From positions 1 to 64,000 of the forward strand of contig JANVFP010000047.1 in NCBI GenBank assembly GCA_027919835.1: a stretch of 64,000 nt of DNA, given 5' to 3'. Below the pieces are notes generated by a model. The model was not told where the DNA came from. It ran no database searches and saw nothing but the letters and a program-made list of their open reading frames with translations. The DNA comes from Lentinula raphanica (Eukaryota > Basidiomycota > Agaricomycetes > Agaricales > Omphalotaceae). Positions 1-11,042 of this stretch are shown here, one piece after another. The position numbers were made by a program, and so were the translations under genes. How positions within the stretch are numbered: the first letter of the stretch is position 1; each line of letters opens with the position of its first letter.

Positions 1-2040
1 GAAGATTTCTCAACCAATCGTAGTTACAGCCGTGAATCGTTCCGTGGATCTGAATTTGCCCCTGCCATTTTGGCATCGTACAATCTACCTATAATAATGA
101 CCGTGAGTGAATCTATATGGATCTGTCCATATGATAGTTGAACAACGTTCATAGACCGACCAGCCTGTCATTAACCCTAGGCAGTTAATTGACGAGGCGA
201 GGAAAGCATATCACTTGGGATTGAGTGCAGACTTAGCATTGGCGTCAGTCACGTCCGCGCCTTCAGATGCTCTGGGGCTCGGCTATCGTATGGGCTTGCT
301 ACAAGAAGGCTATGATGCAGACATAGTGATGTGGGACTCACATCCTCTGCAAATAGGTGCTGCCCCTGTTCATGTCTGGATTGATGGCATGAGACAGATT
401 CCTTTGACGAAGGATTCTGGAAGGTCGACATACAGCATTGGAACTGGAGTAACGGACGTAGTTGAACCCGATGACTCACGAATGAATGCTCCCGGTCAAC
501 CTTCTTACTGGCGAGAGAGACAAGATGTTGTGGACTGGGACGGGCTCCCCCCTCTGCGAGGCAGAGGAGAGGGAAGTCGAGTGGTATTCCGCAATGTCAA
601 GGAAGTCTGGACAAGGAGCAGAAATCGTATAGAAGAATCGTTTGCTGCAGACAAAGATGATCTCGGTATCGTGATTGTCGAAGAAGGTAAAATCACCTGT
701 GCTGGCACACCGGACGATTGTATAGTCTTAGGAGACCAGCCCACTGTTGATGTCGATCTGAACGGTGGTTCCATTTCCCCTGGACTCCTGACCTTCGGAT
801 CACCACTTGGATTGGAAGAAATCGCGAACGAACCATCCACAGCTGATGGTAAAATTTTTGACGCCCTGACCGTAGATGTGCCTTCAATCTTCCATGATGT
901 CGGTGGTATTGTACGGGCGTTCGACGCCTTAATCTTCGATACTCGGCATGCCAGGTGGGCACTCTTCTTGCGTCTCCGTGGGCATTTTTGACCGAATATG
1001 CAGAATGGCGTATCGCTTTGGAGTAACCATAGCCACATCCACTCTAGCCAAGCCCCATCGTTTATACGAGAATGACGACTCTTTTGTTTGGGGATTATCA
1101 ACCACATTCAGTACCAATGCTGCACATGCACTCGAACCTCAGGCTATTGTACAGACTGAGACAGCATTGCATGTCAGAATCTCACGTCCAAGGTTCGATG
1201 TTCGCGGCCCAGCTACTAGCGTGAGCTCTCAGCTTGCCGCGTTAAGAAGACTTCTTTATGGATGGGAAAGCAGAGATACTGATACGGGTGTATACTTTCG
1301 AAAGGCTGCGGAGGTAACGCTCTTTTTTCCTCGCTATGATTGAATAGGTTGCTGATGCAAATATATTTCGAAGGGTGTAATACCTTTAGTTGTAGAAGTC
1401 CACAATGCGGATATAATGGCCTCTCTGATCATGCTTAGGGCGGAGGTGGATGCAAAGATAGGTGGACAAATGCGCATGGTTTTTACGGGGGCAACCGAAG
1501 CATGGCTACTTGCCAAGGAACTGAGTGAGTGAAGACATGATATTGTCTGGTCTTTAGTGAAAATCCCTAACACATTCTCTTCTCCGAAGATCAAGCAAGA
1601 GTCGGCGTGATTCTAACATCTCTCAAGCCTGTGGCTGCTACCTGGGACCAGCGAAGAATGTGAGATGCAATTCAATTTTCCGTTGTTAACCAAATTCATA
1701 TCTTTGCAACAGCTTACCTGGGCCTCCTCTCACCAATGAAACAGCTCTGAGCATTTTGCTCAACAGTGGTGTAGTAGTCGGTCTGGGTGTTGACCATCCC
1801 CAGATGGCAGTTGAAACTCGATTCCAGCTAGCACAGGCCTATCATGACTCTATGACTTCCGCTACTGCTCGCGAGGTGTACGGCCTTGCCACAACGAACT
1901 TGGAACGGTTGCTGGGTGTGAAAGGGATAGATCCCAGTTCCGCCGACCTGGTTGCATTTGATGGAGGCAGTGTGTTCAACCTTTCCAGTAAAGTAGTAGC
2001 AGTGATATCTCCGCAGAGAAGCCAAGTCGATATCTTGTAG
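1..2040 (+). CDS. Fungal two-module amidohydrolase (metal-dependent hydrolase), 5' end outside the window
   Basis: The C-terminal 586 residues of an amidohydrolase-superfamily protein are present. Exons are <1-102, 155-954, 1004-1313, 1374-1524, 1590-1659 and 1713-2040; all phases agree and introns are 49-65 nt. The first module ends with the family's typical C-terminal strand (GYDADIVMWDSHPLQIGA, then VWIDG), as in imidazolonepropionase-like enzymes and N-acetylglucosamine-6-phosphate deacetylase relatives. A second, degenerate hydrolase-like module of about 390 residues follows, with IPLVVEVHNAD, a threonine-glycine-alanine stretch, and VGLGVDHPQM. The metal-binding HxH of the first barrel would lie upstream of the window. 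Substrate unknown. The long second half fits a fungal family of about 950 residues known to me from general knowledge; I infer a full gene continuing to the left. Confidence 0.8.
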
Positions 2041-2115
2041 TGACATTAGTATTCGATGCACGAGACAGTCTTATTATATGATTCTATCTGCTCTTGAAAC
2101 GAAACAGTAAATGGC

Positions 2116-2459
2116 TCATACAACACCCAACAACGCTGCACCGCTTTTTATTCCTCTCCCTCGCGCCGCAACTAAGCTAATTCCGAGGCAACTGAGTAAG
2201 AATCCAGCAAATCTAGACCAAGACAATTGAACACCGGCTAGCTTGGGAAGAGTCCAATGAAATGATATTCGACTTGCCTGAAAAAAGCCAGCCTTGAAAT
2301 CGAGCGCTCTTCTAACGGAGTGCGTGAAGAGGCGAAAATAGACCTCAAGAGGGCTGGAGTGACTGGAATACGACTTTTTGCATTAGAAGGCTGAGGCTGC
2401 TGGTCAAAAACAGGAGCCGAATGAGGAGGCCTTGCGGTGGATGATGAGGTTTGGGACAT
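2116..2459 (-). CDS. Small orphan protein (85 aa), possibly membrane-associated
   Basis: Two exons, 2278-2459 and 2116-2191, are joined across a GC-AG intron (donor AG/GCAAGT, 86 nt). The protein starts MSQTSSSTARPPHSAP, has a polar proline-rich N-terminal half and a C-terminal stretch (LEERSISRLAFFR, then a moderately hydrophobic SCLGISLVAARGRG segment). It is not recognised. The single short apolar segment near the C-terminus recalls small mitochondrial outer-membrane or import proteins, but that is only a guess. The start lies 239 nt from the start of the divergent leucine-rich-repeat gene, so the two probably share a promoter. Without the GC intron the frame stops after 73 residues. Gene reality is supported by exact phase closure and by the coherent C-terminus, not by homology. 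Confidence 0.45.
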
Positions 2460-2698
2460 GATTGGTTGCTATTGGTTGATGGCTTGCACGGTAACGTGAA
2501 CGTTCTAATGAGGCCCAGAACAGTCTTCGTTTAATTTTTCTCCACAAACTTATATTTCTCCAGCTGCTCCCATTGGCTCTTTCCTTGTAAGTGCTCGAGA
2601 TCTTGATGATAGAACGCGGAAATTCCTGATTTGCAGGTGTAACAAATGACAAACCAACTTCAGATACAGTCTATTTATTTAAATATCTGTCCTTCTAA

Positions 2699-4267
2699 AT
2701 GTCCAATCGCCTTCAGGGCGTAGAATCTTTCTATGAGGACATGATCAGTGTCACAAACAGGCTTCCCTCGGAGGATGAGTTTCGTCGCGTTCGGCATCTC
2801 ACTCTTCATAAGCCTTTCGCGTCTACCGTCTCTGATGATGACCTGGCCCAACTATTTGCGAGCGCACCACACCTAGAGACAGTCACTTTATCAGGCATAG
2901 CTGACATCACAGACAGGACGGTCGTTGTGCTCGCAGAAAACGCGATTAACCTCCAGTCCATTGATCTCACAGGATGCCACCAGATATCGGACGTAGCAGT
3001 GCTAGAGCTTACCGCAAAGTCTCTTCCGCTCCAGTGCATCAAGCTCAATGCCGTCGTAGGGCTTACGGATCCATCCATATCTGCAATAGCCAAATCTTCA
3101 CCGAGGCTGGTCGAGCTAGAACTTTCAGGGCTTCCGCTTCTGAGCCCTTTGTCCGTAAGAGATGTTTGGTCATTTTCTAGGTAAATGTCTTCATATGAAG
3201 AAAGCCTGCGTTCCGAATTGCTAATCGGACAGCACATAGGAAACTCAGGACGCTTCGATTAGCTCACTGCCCCCTCTTGACTGACAAGGCCTTTCCAAGC
3301 TCAATCGAACCACCAGCCGAGGGTGAAAACGAAAAAGAAAAGCCACTGCCACCAAGACCGATTACCTGGATCGAACAGCTTCCACCTTTAATCTTGCGAC
3401 ATACCGCCGACAATCTTCGTGTGCTTGATCTTTCGTTTTGCAAGATTACAGACGAAGGGATCGAGGGAATCATCGCTCATGCCACAAAAATCCAAAACTT
3501 GAACATATCCAGCTGTTCTGATCTCACCGACCGGTCTCTTGAAGCCATCAGCGTGCTTGGGGATAACCTTGATGTGCTCATCTTGGCGCACGTCACGAAT
3601 ATCACCGACCGGGGAGTTGTGCATTTTGCCAGAGCTTGTAGGAATCTACGAGTTGTGGATGTAGCTTGTGCGTATCGCCTCTTCTTATCAGACCAAGTAG
3701 GGCCGGGGATGGTGTGATTACTGCATGCTCACTTCAATCCTTCCCCTCTGTCCTGTTTAGTTTGCCGAAATCTCACTGATATGTCGGTCTTTGAGCTATC
3801 CGGGCTTGTCAGTCTTCGAAGATTAAGTCTCATCCGCGTCCACAAGCTTACGGACATCGCCATCTTCTCGCTCGCCGAGCACACCTGGGCTTTAGAACGC
3901 CTATACATATCATATTGCGACCATGTCTCATTAGACGCTATTCACCATCTCATCAAAAATCTCACTCGTCTCCAGCACCTGAGTGCTACTGGAGTCCCAT
4001 CTCTGAAGAGAAAGGGTGTTCATCGATTTTCAGACCCATCGCCGGCAGTGAGTGTGATCTTCCGTTGCGATTCTTTGGTGATTGAACCTGGTGCCTTTTC
4101 ATTAGGACTACGATCCGGACCAGCAAGCCGCATTTCGCGTGTTCAGCGGGACAAATATTGAGGGCCTACGAAAATTCCTCAACAAGGAAGATCAACGTCG
4201 ACGTGATGCAGAAGCGAAAAATATACCATTCGTTGCACGTTCAGATGATAAACTGGACCTTTACTAG
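2699..4267 (+). CDS. Grr1/Pof2-like leucine-rich-repeat protein without an F-box
   Basis: Four exons (2699-3180, 3240-3667, 3761-4047, 4106-4267) give 452 residues. Nearly the whole protein is cysteine-containing leucine-rich repeats of the AMN1/GRR1 type (NLQSIDLTGCHQISDVAVLE; LRVLDLSFCKITDEGI; IQNLNISSCSDLTD). The C-terminal tail (an FRVFSGTN segment, an EDQRRRDAEAKNIPFV segment and a final KLDLY) matches the tail I know from basidiomycete Grr1 proteins. Grr1 recruits substrates to SCF ubiquitin ligase through an N-terminal F-box that binds Skp1. Here the first repeat begins within about 30 residues of the start, and a TAA stop lies directly before the start codon in frame, so no F-box is encoded unless an unseen 5' exon exists. 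It is therefore a Grr1 paralogue or a shortened orthologue. Confidence 0.85.
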
Positions 4268-5078
4268 TGGTGGTCACGAATTGACCATGCATGCTGTAGC
4301 CTGTGGCGCTCTTGTTCGTGGTGTATTCATCACATAGGCTATTACGCTTTGCTCCAGACTATCTTTGGGACATTCTACCGCTACGATTAATAGCTCGGGA
4401 TCAACGTTCATGGGGATTGTATCGTTATTGTGCCATGTAATTTATCTACCTACGTATACTGCATTGCTATCGATATCTAGTACCAGACCAGAATATGCCT
4501 GGCTCGTCACTGAATTCGTTTGCTTTCGTAACATTCTTGATCATATGCATGCGATTGCCTGACTGCGCCGTGAGGCGCAGCGTACTGAAGCACATTGCTG
4601 ATGCGGCTGGCTTTTGCGATAACGACGGCCGAAGAAGCTCGATGCTCCAAGTGATCTTGTTAGAATTCTATGCAGAATCAGTGAATCTGAGTAGGAATGA
4701 GGCTCAACAAGTAAAGTGAGAGCCGGAACGGGTAATCATCCCGTCATCCGCTTGATTACATAATCAAGCATGCCCTTTTCTGTCCCGCCCTCAATCTCCA
4801 TCTTCTTCTCCTCGACCATGGTTTAGTGCGGCGGGTTTTTCGCGGTTTGGTCTTCGTATTTATAGATAGAACTCTCTGCTCGCGTCTCAGGCAAGGAAAA
4901 TTCACTTTCAATTTTTCCTGGCAACCAAATTTCTGATAATCCTTCAACCTCCTATCTAGGTCTTTGACAGATTCGTAAACGTAGCGTATTTCTTTGCTCC
5001 TCGTGCTGATCCTCAACTCAGTAGCGCCAAGCTACCAGTGACATCTCAGCTCAGTCTGCCTCACGCGCGAATGGTTTA
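4268..5078. other. Intergenic, 811 bp, no gene seen
   Basis: No open frame here shows coding character or splice continuity with neighbours. It holds the 3' flank of the leucine-rich-repeat gene and the promoter of the RhoGEF. The only structure is an inverted repeat at 4751-4768 with an 8-bp stem (CTTGATTA) around a 2-nt centre. An arginine/lysine-rich minus-strand frame at 4756-5016 looks like chance. Confidence 0.6.
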
Positions 5079-8000
5079 ATGTCGCCATTGACCCTCTTCA
5101 CCATGTCGCCTCAATCCACAATTTATGACCGAAGGTCTGTCAGGCCTGCGTTCGAGCTGTCCAGAACCCTCCCTTCTATCCCCGTTCCCATCGAAACTCA
5201 TCTAGAAATGGCGATTCATACCGCCGACAGCTTTAAAAAGCCTTCATTTGGACGCTCACGTCGACCCAACGTCACTGGTTTTCTTCCTTTGCCACCAATC
5301 AGTGCCTCGCCAGTTTGTACGCCCACCACAACCACTTCTTCGCGCGAATTCTTCTGCTCCGAATCTGATTGCAGCGATAGCCAAAGTGTGTGGTTGAGCA
5401 ACGATAGTTATACTACCGCTCCTGGCACACCTTCGGAACTCTCTCCTAGCTTCAGGGCGTCTCCCAAGTGGATTTCCACTCCGCATACACCTGCAATAGA
5501 ACTTTTGAAACGTTCTATCTCTTGTGTAACCAAAAGTTCACATCCGTCAGCTTTCCCGATTTCATCCTCGTTTCCCGCATACATGCCTCCTCATGCTTCC
5601 GATCATTTCATACAACGAAGGAATTCAGTCCCGGTAATTGCTACATGCGCAAGGTCATCTTTAGATCCATACTCATTTGTTGGGAGGCGTGAAACACGGA
5701 CGGTCGAAACTATGACTGCCGGATCCTTGACTGGTTCTTTAACACCCACGTCCATTCTCCCTGAAGACCTTACATGTCTTTCCGTTGGCCCGCGCCCTCC
5801 ATTCGATGCGATTCCTGACATGGATTGTGAACACGAATTTCTCTCATCAAGAACTCGGAGAACGGTTTCCGCTTTAACGCTGAAGCCTTTGATTGATCCA
5901 GATATGAAACGGCAAAAATGCAAGGATGACATTCGACGTTATCATGCACTGATGGAACTCCTGTCTACTGAAGTGGCATATATGCAGGATTTGAGGATTC
6001 TAGTCTCGGTATGGTCCAAGACCTTCGTTCATCCGATAGTGAAACTGATTTTGCGTTTGCACATAGATATACCTTCGTCAATTACCCACCTTAACTCTTA
6101 GGCGTACTTTGAGCAACTCGTCAACATTCGGTCTCAATTCGTCCTTCTCTGCACTTTCTAGGGCGAACTCATCAGCCAACATCAACAATGGGGCGACCGG
6201 CTATTCTTCATATGTCCAACCTCTCACCAGTTTCACCCTGAAGGAGCGAGAGAAACCTCCGGCGCGACGGATTTTCAAAAATACCGAAATCGACGTGCTG
6301 ACTCGCAACGCCGACGAATTACTCCAGTTCCATGAACAATTCGTCGAGGAACTGCGCATGGCATTGCTTCCATCCGGATTGCGGATGGAGTTGGCTTCGG
6401 AATATTCAGCAGATGAGTTGCCAGAAGCAAACTCAGAAAGTCTCGATGCGGGCATCGCGATTGTCTCAACCAAGTTTGCCACCGAGGTATATCTTGGCCT
6501 GCGTACATTTAAAGCATTGATTCATCATGTCATATTTTCAGGCTTCACGTTTCACATCCTATGAACTGTTTTGTGCGGGACATCCGGAAGCGATGGACAT
6601 TTTACGACGCGTCCAAAACGCCCATCCCACTGATTGGGAAGCTTTTGAACAAAAATGCAGCGCTTTAGCGTTCGAGATGCTGAATAATCTGGACGATACT
6701 CCTGCACCCAACACCGAACACGCTTCGACCGGCCAATCAAGACGGGAATCTACACCAAGCTCCGATGACGCTGTGCGCTATGCTCGTTCACGGTCTAATA
6801 GTCTTGTCAAAGACAAGGATACTTCTGTCCCGCGAAATAGGTCTCGATTGACGTTCACGGATTATCTCATTAAACCGATACAGCGAATCTGCAAGTATCC
6901 CCTGATACTTGAACAGCTCAAATCCGCTAAACCATCGCGTGCTGGGTCCGAAGGACGAATTACACGAGTCTCCGAAAGGAATGTGGTAGTCGAGAGCGCG
7001 GCTCAGGCCATGCGACACGTAGCGAGTGCGGTGGATGAAGCTCGACGAAAACAGGATGTTGCTGTGCGGTCTGCCACAGTCGCTTCGCGTATCGTGTATT
7101 CGCACGTCATTCCATCGACATCCCCCTCTCAATTGCAGGTCCTCACACCTTCCTTCCTGTCCTCGCTTGGATCTTGTCGCATTGCTGGCGCCCTCGATGT
7201 CATACACCAGCGGTCATTAAAACAAGCTTCAAACATCAACGTCAAGTATCTTGGCGCGTTCCTCTATCTTGGTGGCTACCTGATCCTTGCCAAAGTCAGT
7301 AAAGGCAGGATATATGAGCCCAAGCATTGGTTCAGATTGTGCGATTTCAAGATTGCTGAAGTATCCGAATCTGAAGGTGTGTCTGATCAGCATTTCATTT
7401 CTCAGCGACATCAAGACTGAACTCTGCTTAGCATGGCTACCATGCTCTTTTCGCCTTTCTTGCAAAGGACACGAGTTCGAGCTTGCTGCAGCTTGTCAGG
7501 GTGAAAAGGAGGCCTGGTTGGTTGCTATCCGAGAGTCACTTGCCTATCCAATGTCCCACTGGGTTAATGAGCCGACTGCTAGCATTCATGCTGACGAACA
7601 GGGCGAATTAGTACCCTCAACACTTGACGGACCTTTTGAGGCCATCATATCTCTGCCCACCATCAACTCTGTTCCTGAACTCGCTTCGGGCTCTCCTGAA
7701 GAACAACGTCTCGAGGAATCAATCGACGTTTTACCGACTGACGTAGGTTCTGAGTTCAAGAATCAGAATGGGACTATTCCCAGCTCTGACGCACCTAGTC
7801 GACGCTCCTCTTCTGCATCAGCAAAGGCTTCGTCAGTCTCTAACAGTCCTGACTATGAAACATACGTGATCCGTCGCAATCTTCCTCCTGCACGGGCGCA
7901 GATAGATGCAGGTCTGAGCGATGTCATATCTGATGTCTGTCTGTCTGCGCGATCACAAGCTGCTAACCAGGAGGAGGAGCTCTTCCAACCACCACATATT

Positions 8001-8744
8001 CCTCATCGAAGTTCTTCCAGTCAAGCTCCTCCAAACACCAAACCGAACCCTCGATTATCAACGGGCTCCAGCCTGAGTATAGCCAAGAATCGCCTTCGGA
8101 AGCATGAAAGTGTTCGAGTTCCTCGGCGGAAAAGTCTTGCGCAGTTGACCGATGAGCAGTCCTCGAACCAAGCGTCAAGGGCGAAAACTTTTGCTACACG
8201 GAAACGTCCACAAAAACTCAGTCTATCGAGCAAGGGCCCCGAGAGAGTCGATCAGCTCTTCAACCCACCGCATTCCACTCGAGCGAATTCGTCACCTACT
8301 TTTTCAGGCTGTTCTGCCAATAGCAACAGCTTATCTTCGAATACTCCCTCGGATCTTGGCAGCCCAGTTCTTGAAAGTCCTTCTGGTCTCCATACTGGCC
8401 TTCTTCGTTCTGAACCAGACCACGTCCATGCCCGACCAAGTTCCTTAGTAGGCAGTGTCCGAAGCCTTTTTGTCCCTCGACCTATTTCACCGACCTTTTT
8501 ACCCGTGTTCACACCTTCGACGACCGTTACATATGACAACAAGCACACCAAAAACTCTTCTGGGAATGTCTTCAAACGTTGGATGGGCTCAGTGTCGCGC
8601 ACTCATCGACGTAGCCTCAGTGCGCCCGATCCAGATGCCCAGATATCTCTGAAGGGGCCCATCCCAGACGATTCGCCTGTTCTTCCTGAGGCACTTGGTT
8701 TTGGCGAGCCAATAAAATTGGTAGAATCTCCTTCTCCAATATGA
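5079..8744 (+). CDS. DH-PH domain Rho guanine nucleotide exchange factor
   Basis: About 1155 residues from four exons: 5079 to about 6013, 6102-6486, 6542-7376 and 7432-8744. The N-terminal 285 residues are serine/proline-rich and disordered. A DH domain (about 286-590) begins RYHALMELLSTEVAYMQDLR, is interrupted by a serine-rich insert, and ends with the hallmark DYLIKPIQRICKYPLILEQL. A PH domain (about 672-770) follows (KYLGAFLYLGGYLIL; GEKEAWLVAIRESL). The remaining 385 residues are low complexity. DH-PH proteins activate Rho/Cdc42 GTPases at sites of polar growth. The first intron is uncertain: the consensus donor at 6009 does not keep frame with the next exon, whereas a weaker donor at 6014 does. 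A second in-frame ATG lies at 5103. Which GTPase it serves cannot be read from the sequence. Confidence 0.88.
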
Positions 8745-8973
8745 TGTCCGATAGCATTTTATTGCATAGCATAGAACTTACACTGTACTTCTACCTCAAT
8801 CATCTTCTGTATCTTCTTATGTTATGTGTACTAGAACAGTAGTGTCTTTACAATACTGTATTCACACTAATCAGTCCTTTACTTATACATCTCCAATAAA
8901 ACTTTCTTGAACTTCCTTCGAAGTTCGCGCCACGCTGCACTGCCACATACACCCTCATCATCAATCTTCCTGC

Positions 8974-10860
8974 ATGGCTTTACAGAAATATTCAAAATTT
9001 GTCGATGGAACAATTCCAATACAAGCACTGCTCTACGACGATGAAGAACTGATTTCTTCACAAGATGGTGTTGGAATTTATGACGGGTGAGTATCTCCCA
9101 TTGGAATGTCCTCGCTTGCTGCAAGCCATTCCGATTCTTCAATCGTGAATCTGAATTAATGACCCAGCTTGCAGAAATCTCCCCAGCATCAGTCGGGAAC
9201 TATCCATGTAACCAGCCAGCGACTTTTCTACATAGACTCCGCCAAGAGAGCATCGAGATCGTTCTATCTAGAGCTCTCTTATGTATCCAGAACAGAGCAT
9301 TACGCAGGCCTCTTTACCTCTTCAGCCAAAGTGACTCTTTATCTCTCTTCAGACAGCTCTGGTCCGGAAGCATCTTCTCATTCAGGACTGGGAATTTGGG
9401 AGTGTGAAGTTTGTGGATATCGCAATCCACCTGGCTTGAGTCCATCTGCTGCACGGATATGCGGGCTATGCGGAGTTCCGAGAAGCTTGCCAGCCAAAGA
9501 CACCTCTTCTAATGCAGAGATACCACAATCGAATGCAACATCAGTATTACCATCATCTGCGTCCACTTCAGCTCTTTCGAGCACTCTCCCGGATCCTCAT
9601 CTAGTCGCATGTGAAGCATGTACATTCCTCAATCCACCATCTCGGAAGACCTGTGAAATATGTGACACTCCGTTGCCCAAAGCAGCGGGAGACACGGCTC
9701 TCGAGGCTAAGTCTGCTCCAACAACACGTCCTGCCTCGCCTGGTTTTGATCATGACGATGATGGATCGAGACTGCTCAAGCTTAGTTTTCGCAAGGGCGG
9801 TGACAAAGTATTCTACGCCGCCTTGAAACGCAGTCTGAAGGCTCAAGCTTGGGAGATCGCTCCTGCGAATGCTAACAATGACGGAGGCCGATTAGGAATT
9901 TGTGGGTCTCCAACACATCTATCTATGCGTAATTCACTAACATCTTCGGGGTTCTCAGCTGGCATCATGCAAGCAGTGGAAACTAGTGCTCAGAATCGCG
10001 ATACGAATATGTCGAATGCCCTTCAAGACCTCGAAGCACTTATGGTCAAGGCCAAAGATATGGTCCGGTTGGCAGCAGATTTGAATGAACGACTCACGGC
10101 CTCATCGACTATCACAGCTAACAATCCCTACTCCTCAACATCCCTGCTATCATCTACCTCTACAGAACCCGAAGAGGCGACATTTATCCGGTCTTCCCTA
10201 TCTCAGCTTGGTCTTCAAATGGAGAATACCCCAGTTACTCTGGATATGATGAAGGACGAAAGAGAATGGATGGAGCAGCTCGCCCGGGAGTTGGCGAATG
10301 TTCTACAGGGATCTGAGAAACCAAATCTTCCTTCTTCGTCTAGTGGCGGGATGATGAAAGAGCGGGGTATCATCGCTCTAGATGAAGTATGGGGTGGATG
10401 GAATCGCGCAAGAGGCGTCGGTGAGTATTATTTCCAGATTGAAATCACTTTCGGTTGTTCGCTGACGCATCATCATCCAGCTCTCATACCACCCTCGACC
10501 TTCCTCCAAGTCATTCCCTATATACCAACTTTCACAAATCCTACAATCACTTCTCGTACTCTCAATTCAGGACTCGCTGTTCTACATACACCACCATACT
10601 CTCGAGCAGCGTTTGCTGCCCGTGTCTGTGGCCTTCTCGCTCTCGCAGGCCCAAAGTCAACAACGGAAATCGCGCAAGAGGAAGGTATGACGATTAGTCT
10701 GACAGCAGAGATGCTCGACATTGTCGAAGAAGATGGTGACATTTGTCGAGACGACGGTCGGTCTGTGATACGAGAGAACCAGGGCGATGTTGTGGTGGTC
10801 GGTGAGGTGAACTGGTGGGCGAATTTCTTCCTTGGTTATACTTGGGATGGTCAGGTGTAA
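8974..10860 (+). CDS. VPS36: ESCRT-II subunit Vps36
   Basis: Three exons (8974-9086, 9168-10420, 10481-10860) encode 581 residues. The N-terminal GLUE (PH-like) domain, which binds phosphoinositide and ubiquitin on endosomes, starts MALQKYSKFVDGTIPI and includes SGTIHVTSQRLFYID. Two RanBP2/NZF-type zinc fingers are inserted in it: WECEVCGYRNPP...CGLCG near residue 115 and CEACTFLNPP...CEIC near 183, as in yeast Vps36. The C-terminal half (about 340-581) is the EAP30-type winged-helix region with WGGWNRARGV and LIPPSTFLQV. With Vps22 and Vps25 it forms ESCRT-II, which sorts ubiquitinated cargo into multivesicular bodies. The start is set by conserved residues in the short first exon, which ends within a glycine codon. 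It converges with the RhoGEF gene on the minus strand, with 182 bp between their ends. Confidence 0.95.
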
Positions 10861-11042
10861 GAAGAGTAAGCCTATTGGCCTAAATTGGATACATAGTTGG
10901 TACATGGCATACATGGTGTTGCTTGATTCACAGATATGGGATGATTAGATATACGCATACATATGGTCCATGATAGATGCGAGAGACGGAAAAAAGCATG
11001 CAATGCATAAGATAAAGGAGAGAAGAAATGGAGAAAGAAGTT

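Noticed and set aside
4756..5016. Arginine/lysine-rich minus-strand frame
   Set aside because: Composition reflects a CTT/TTC-rich promoter on the other strand; no domain or splice signals.
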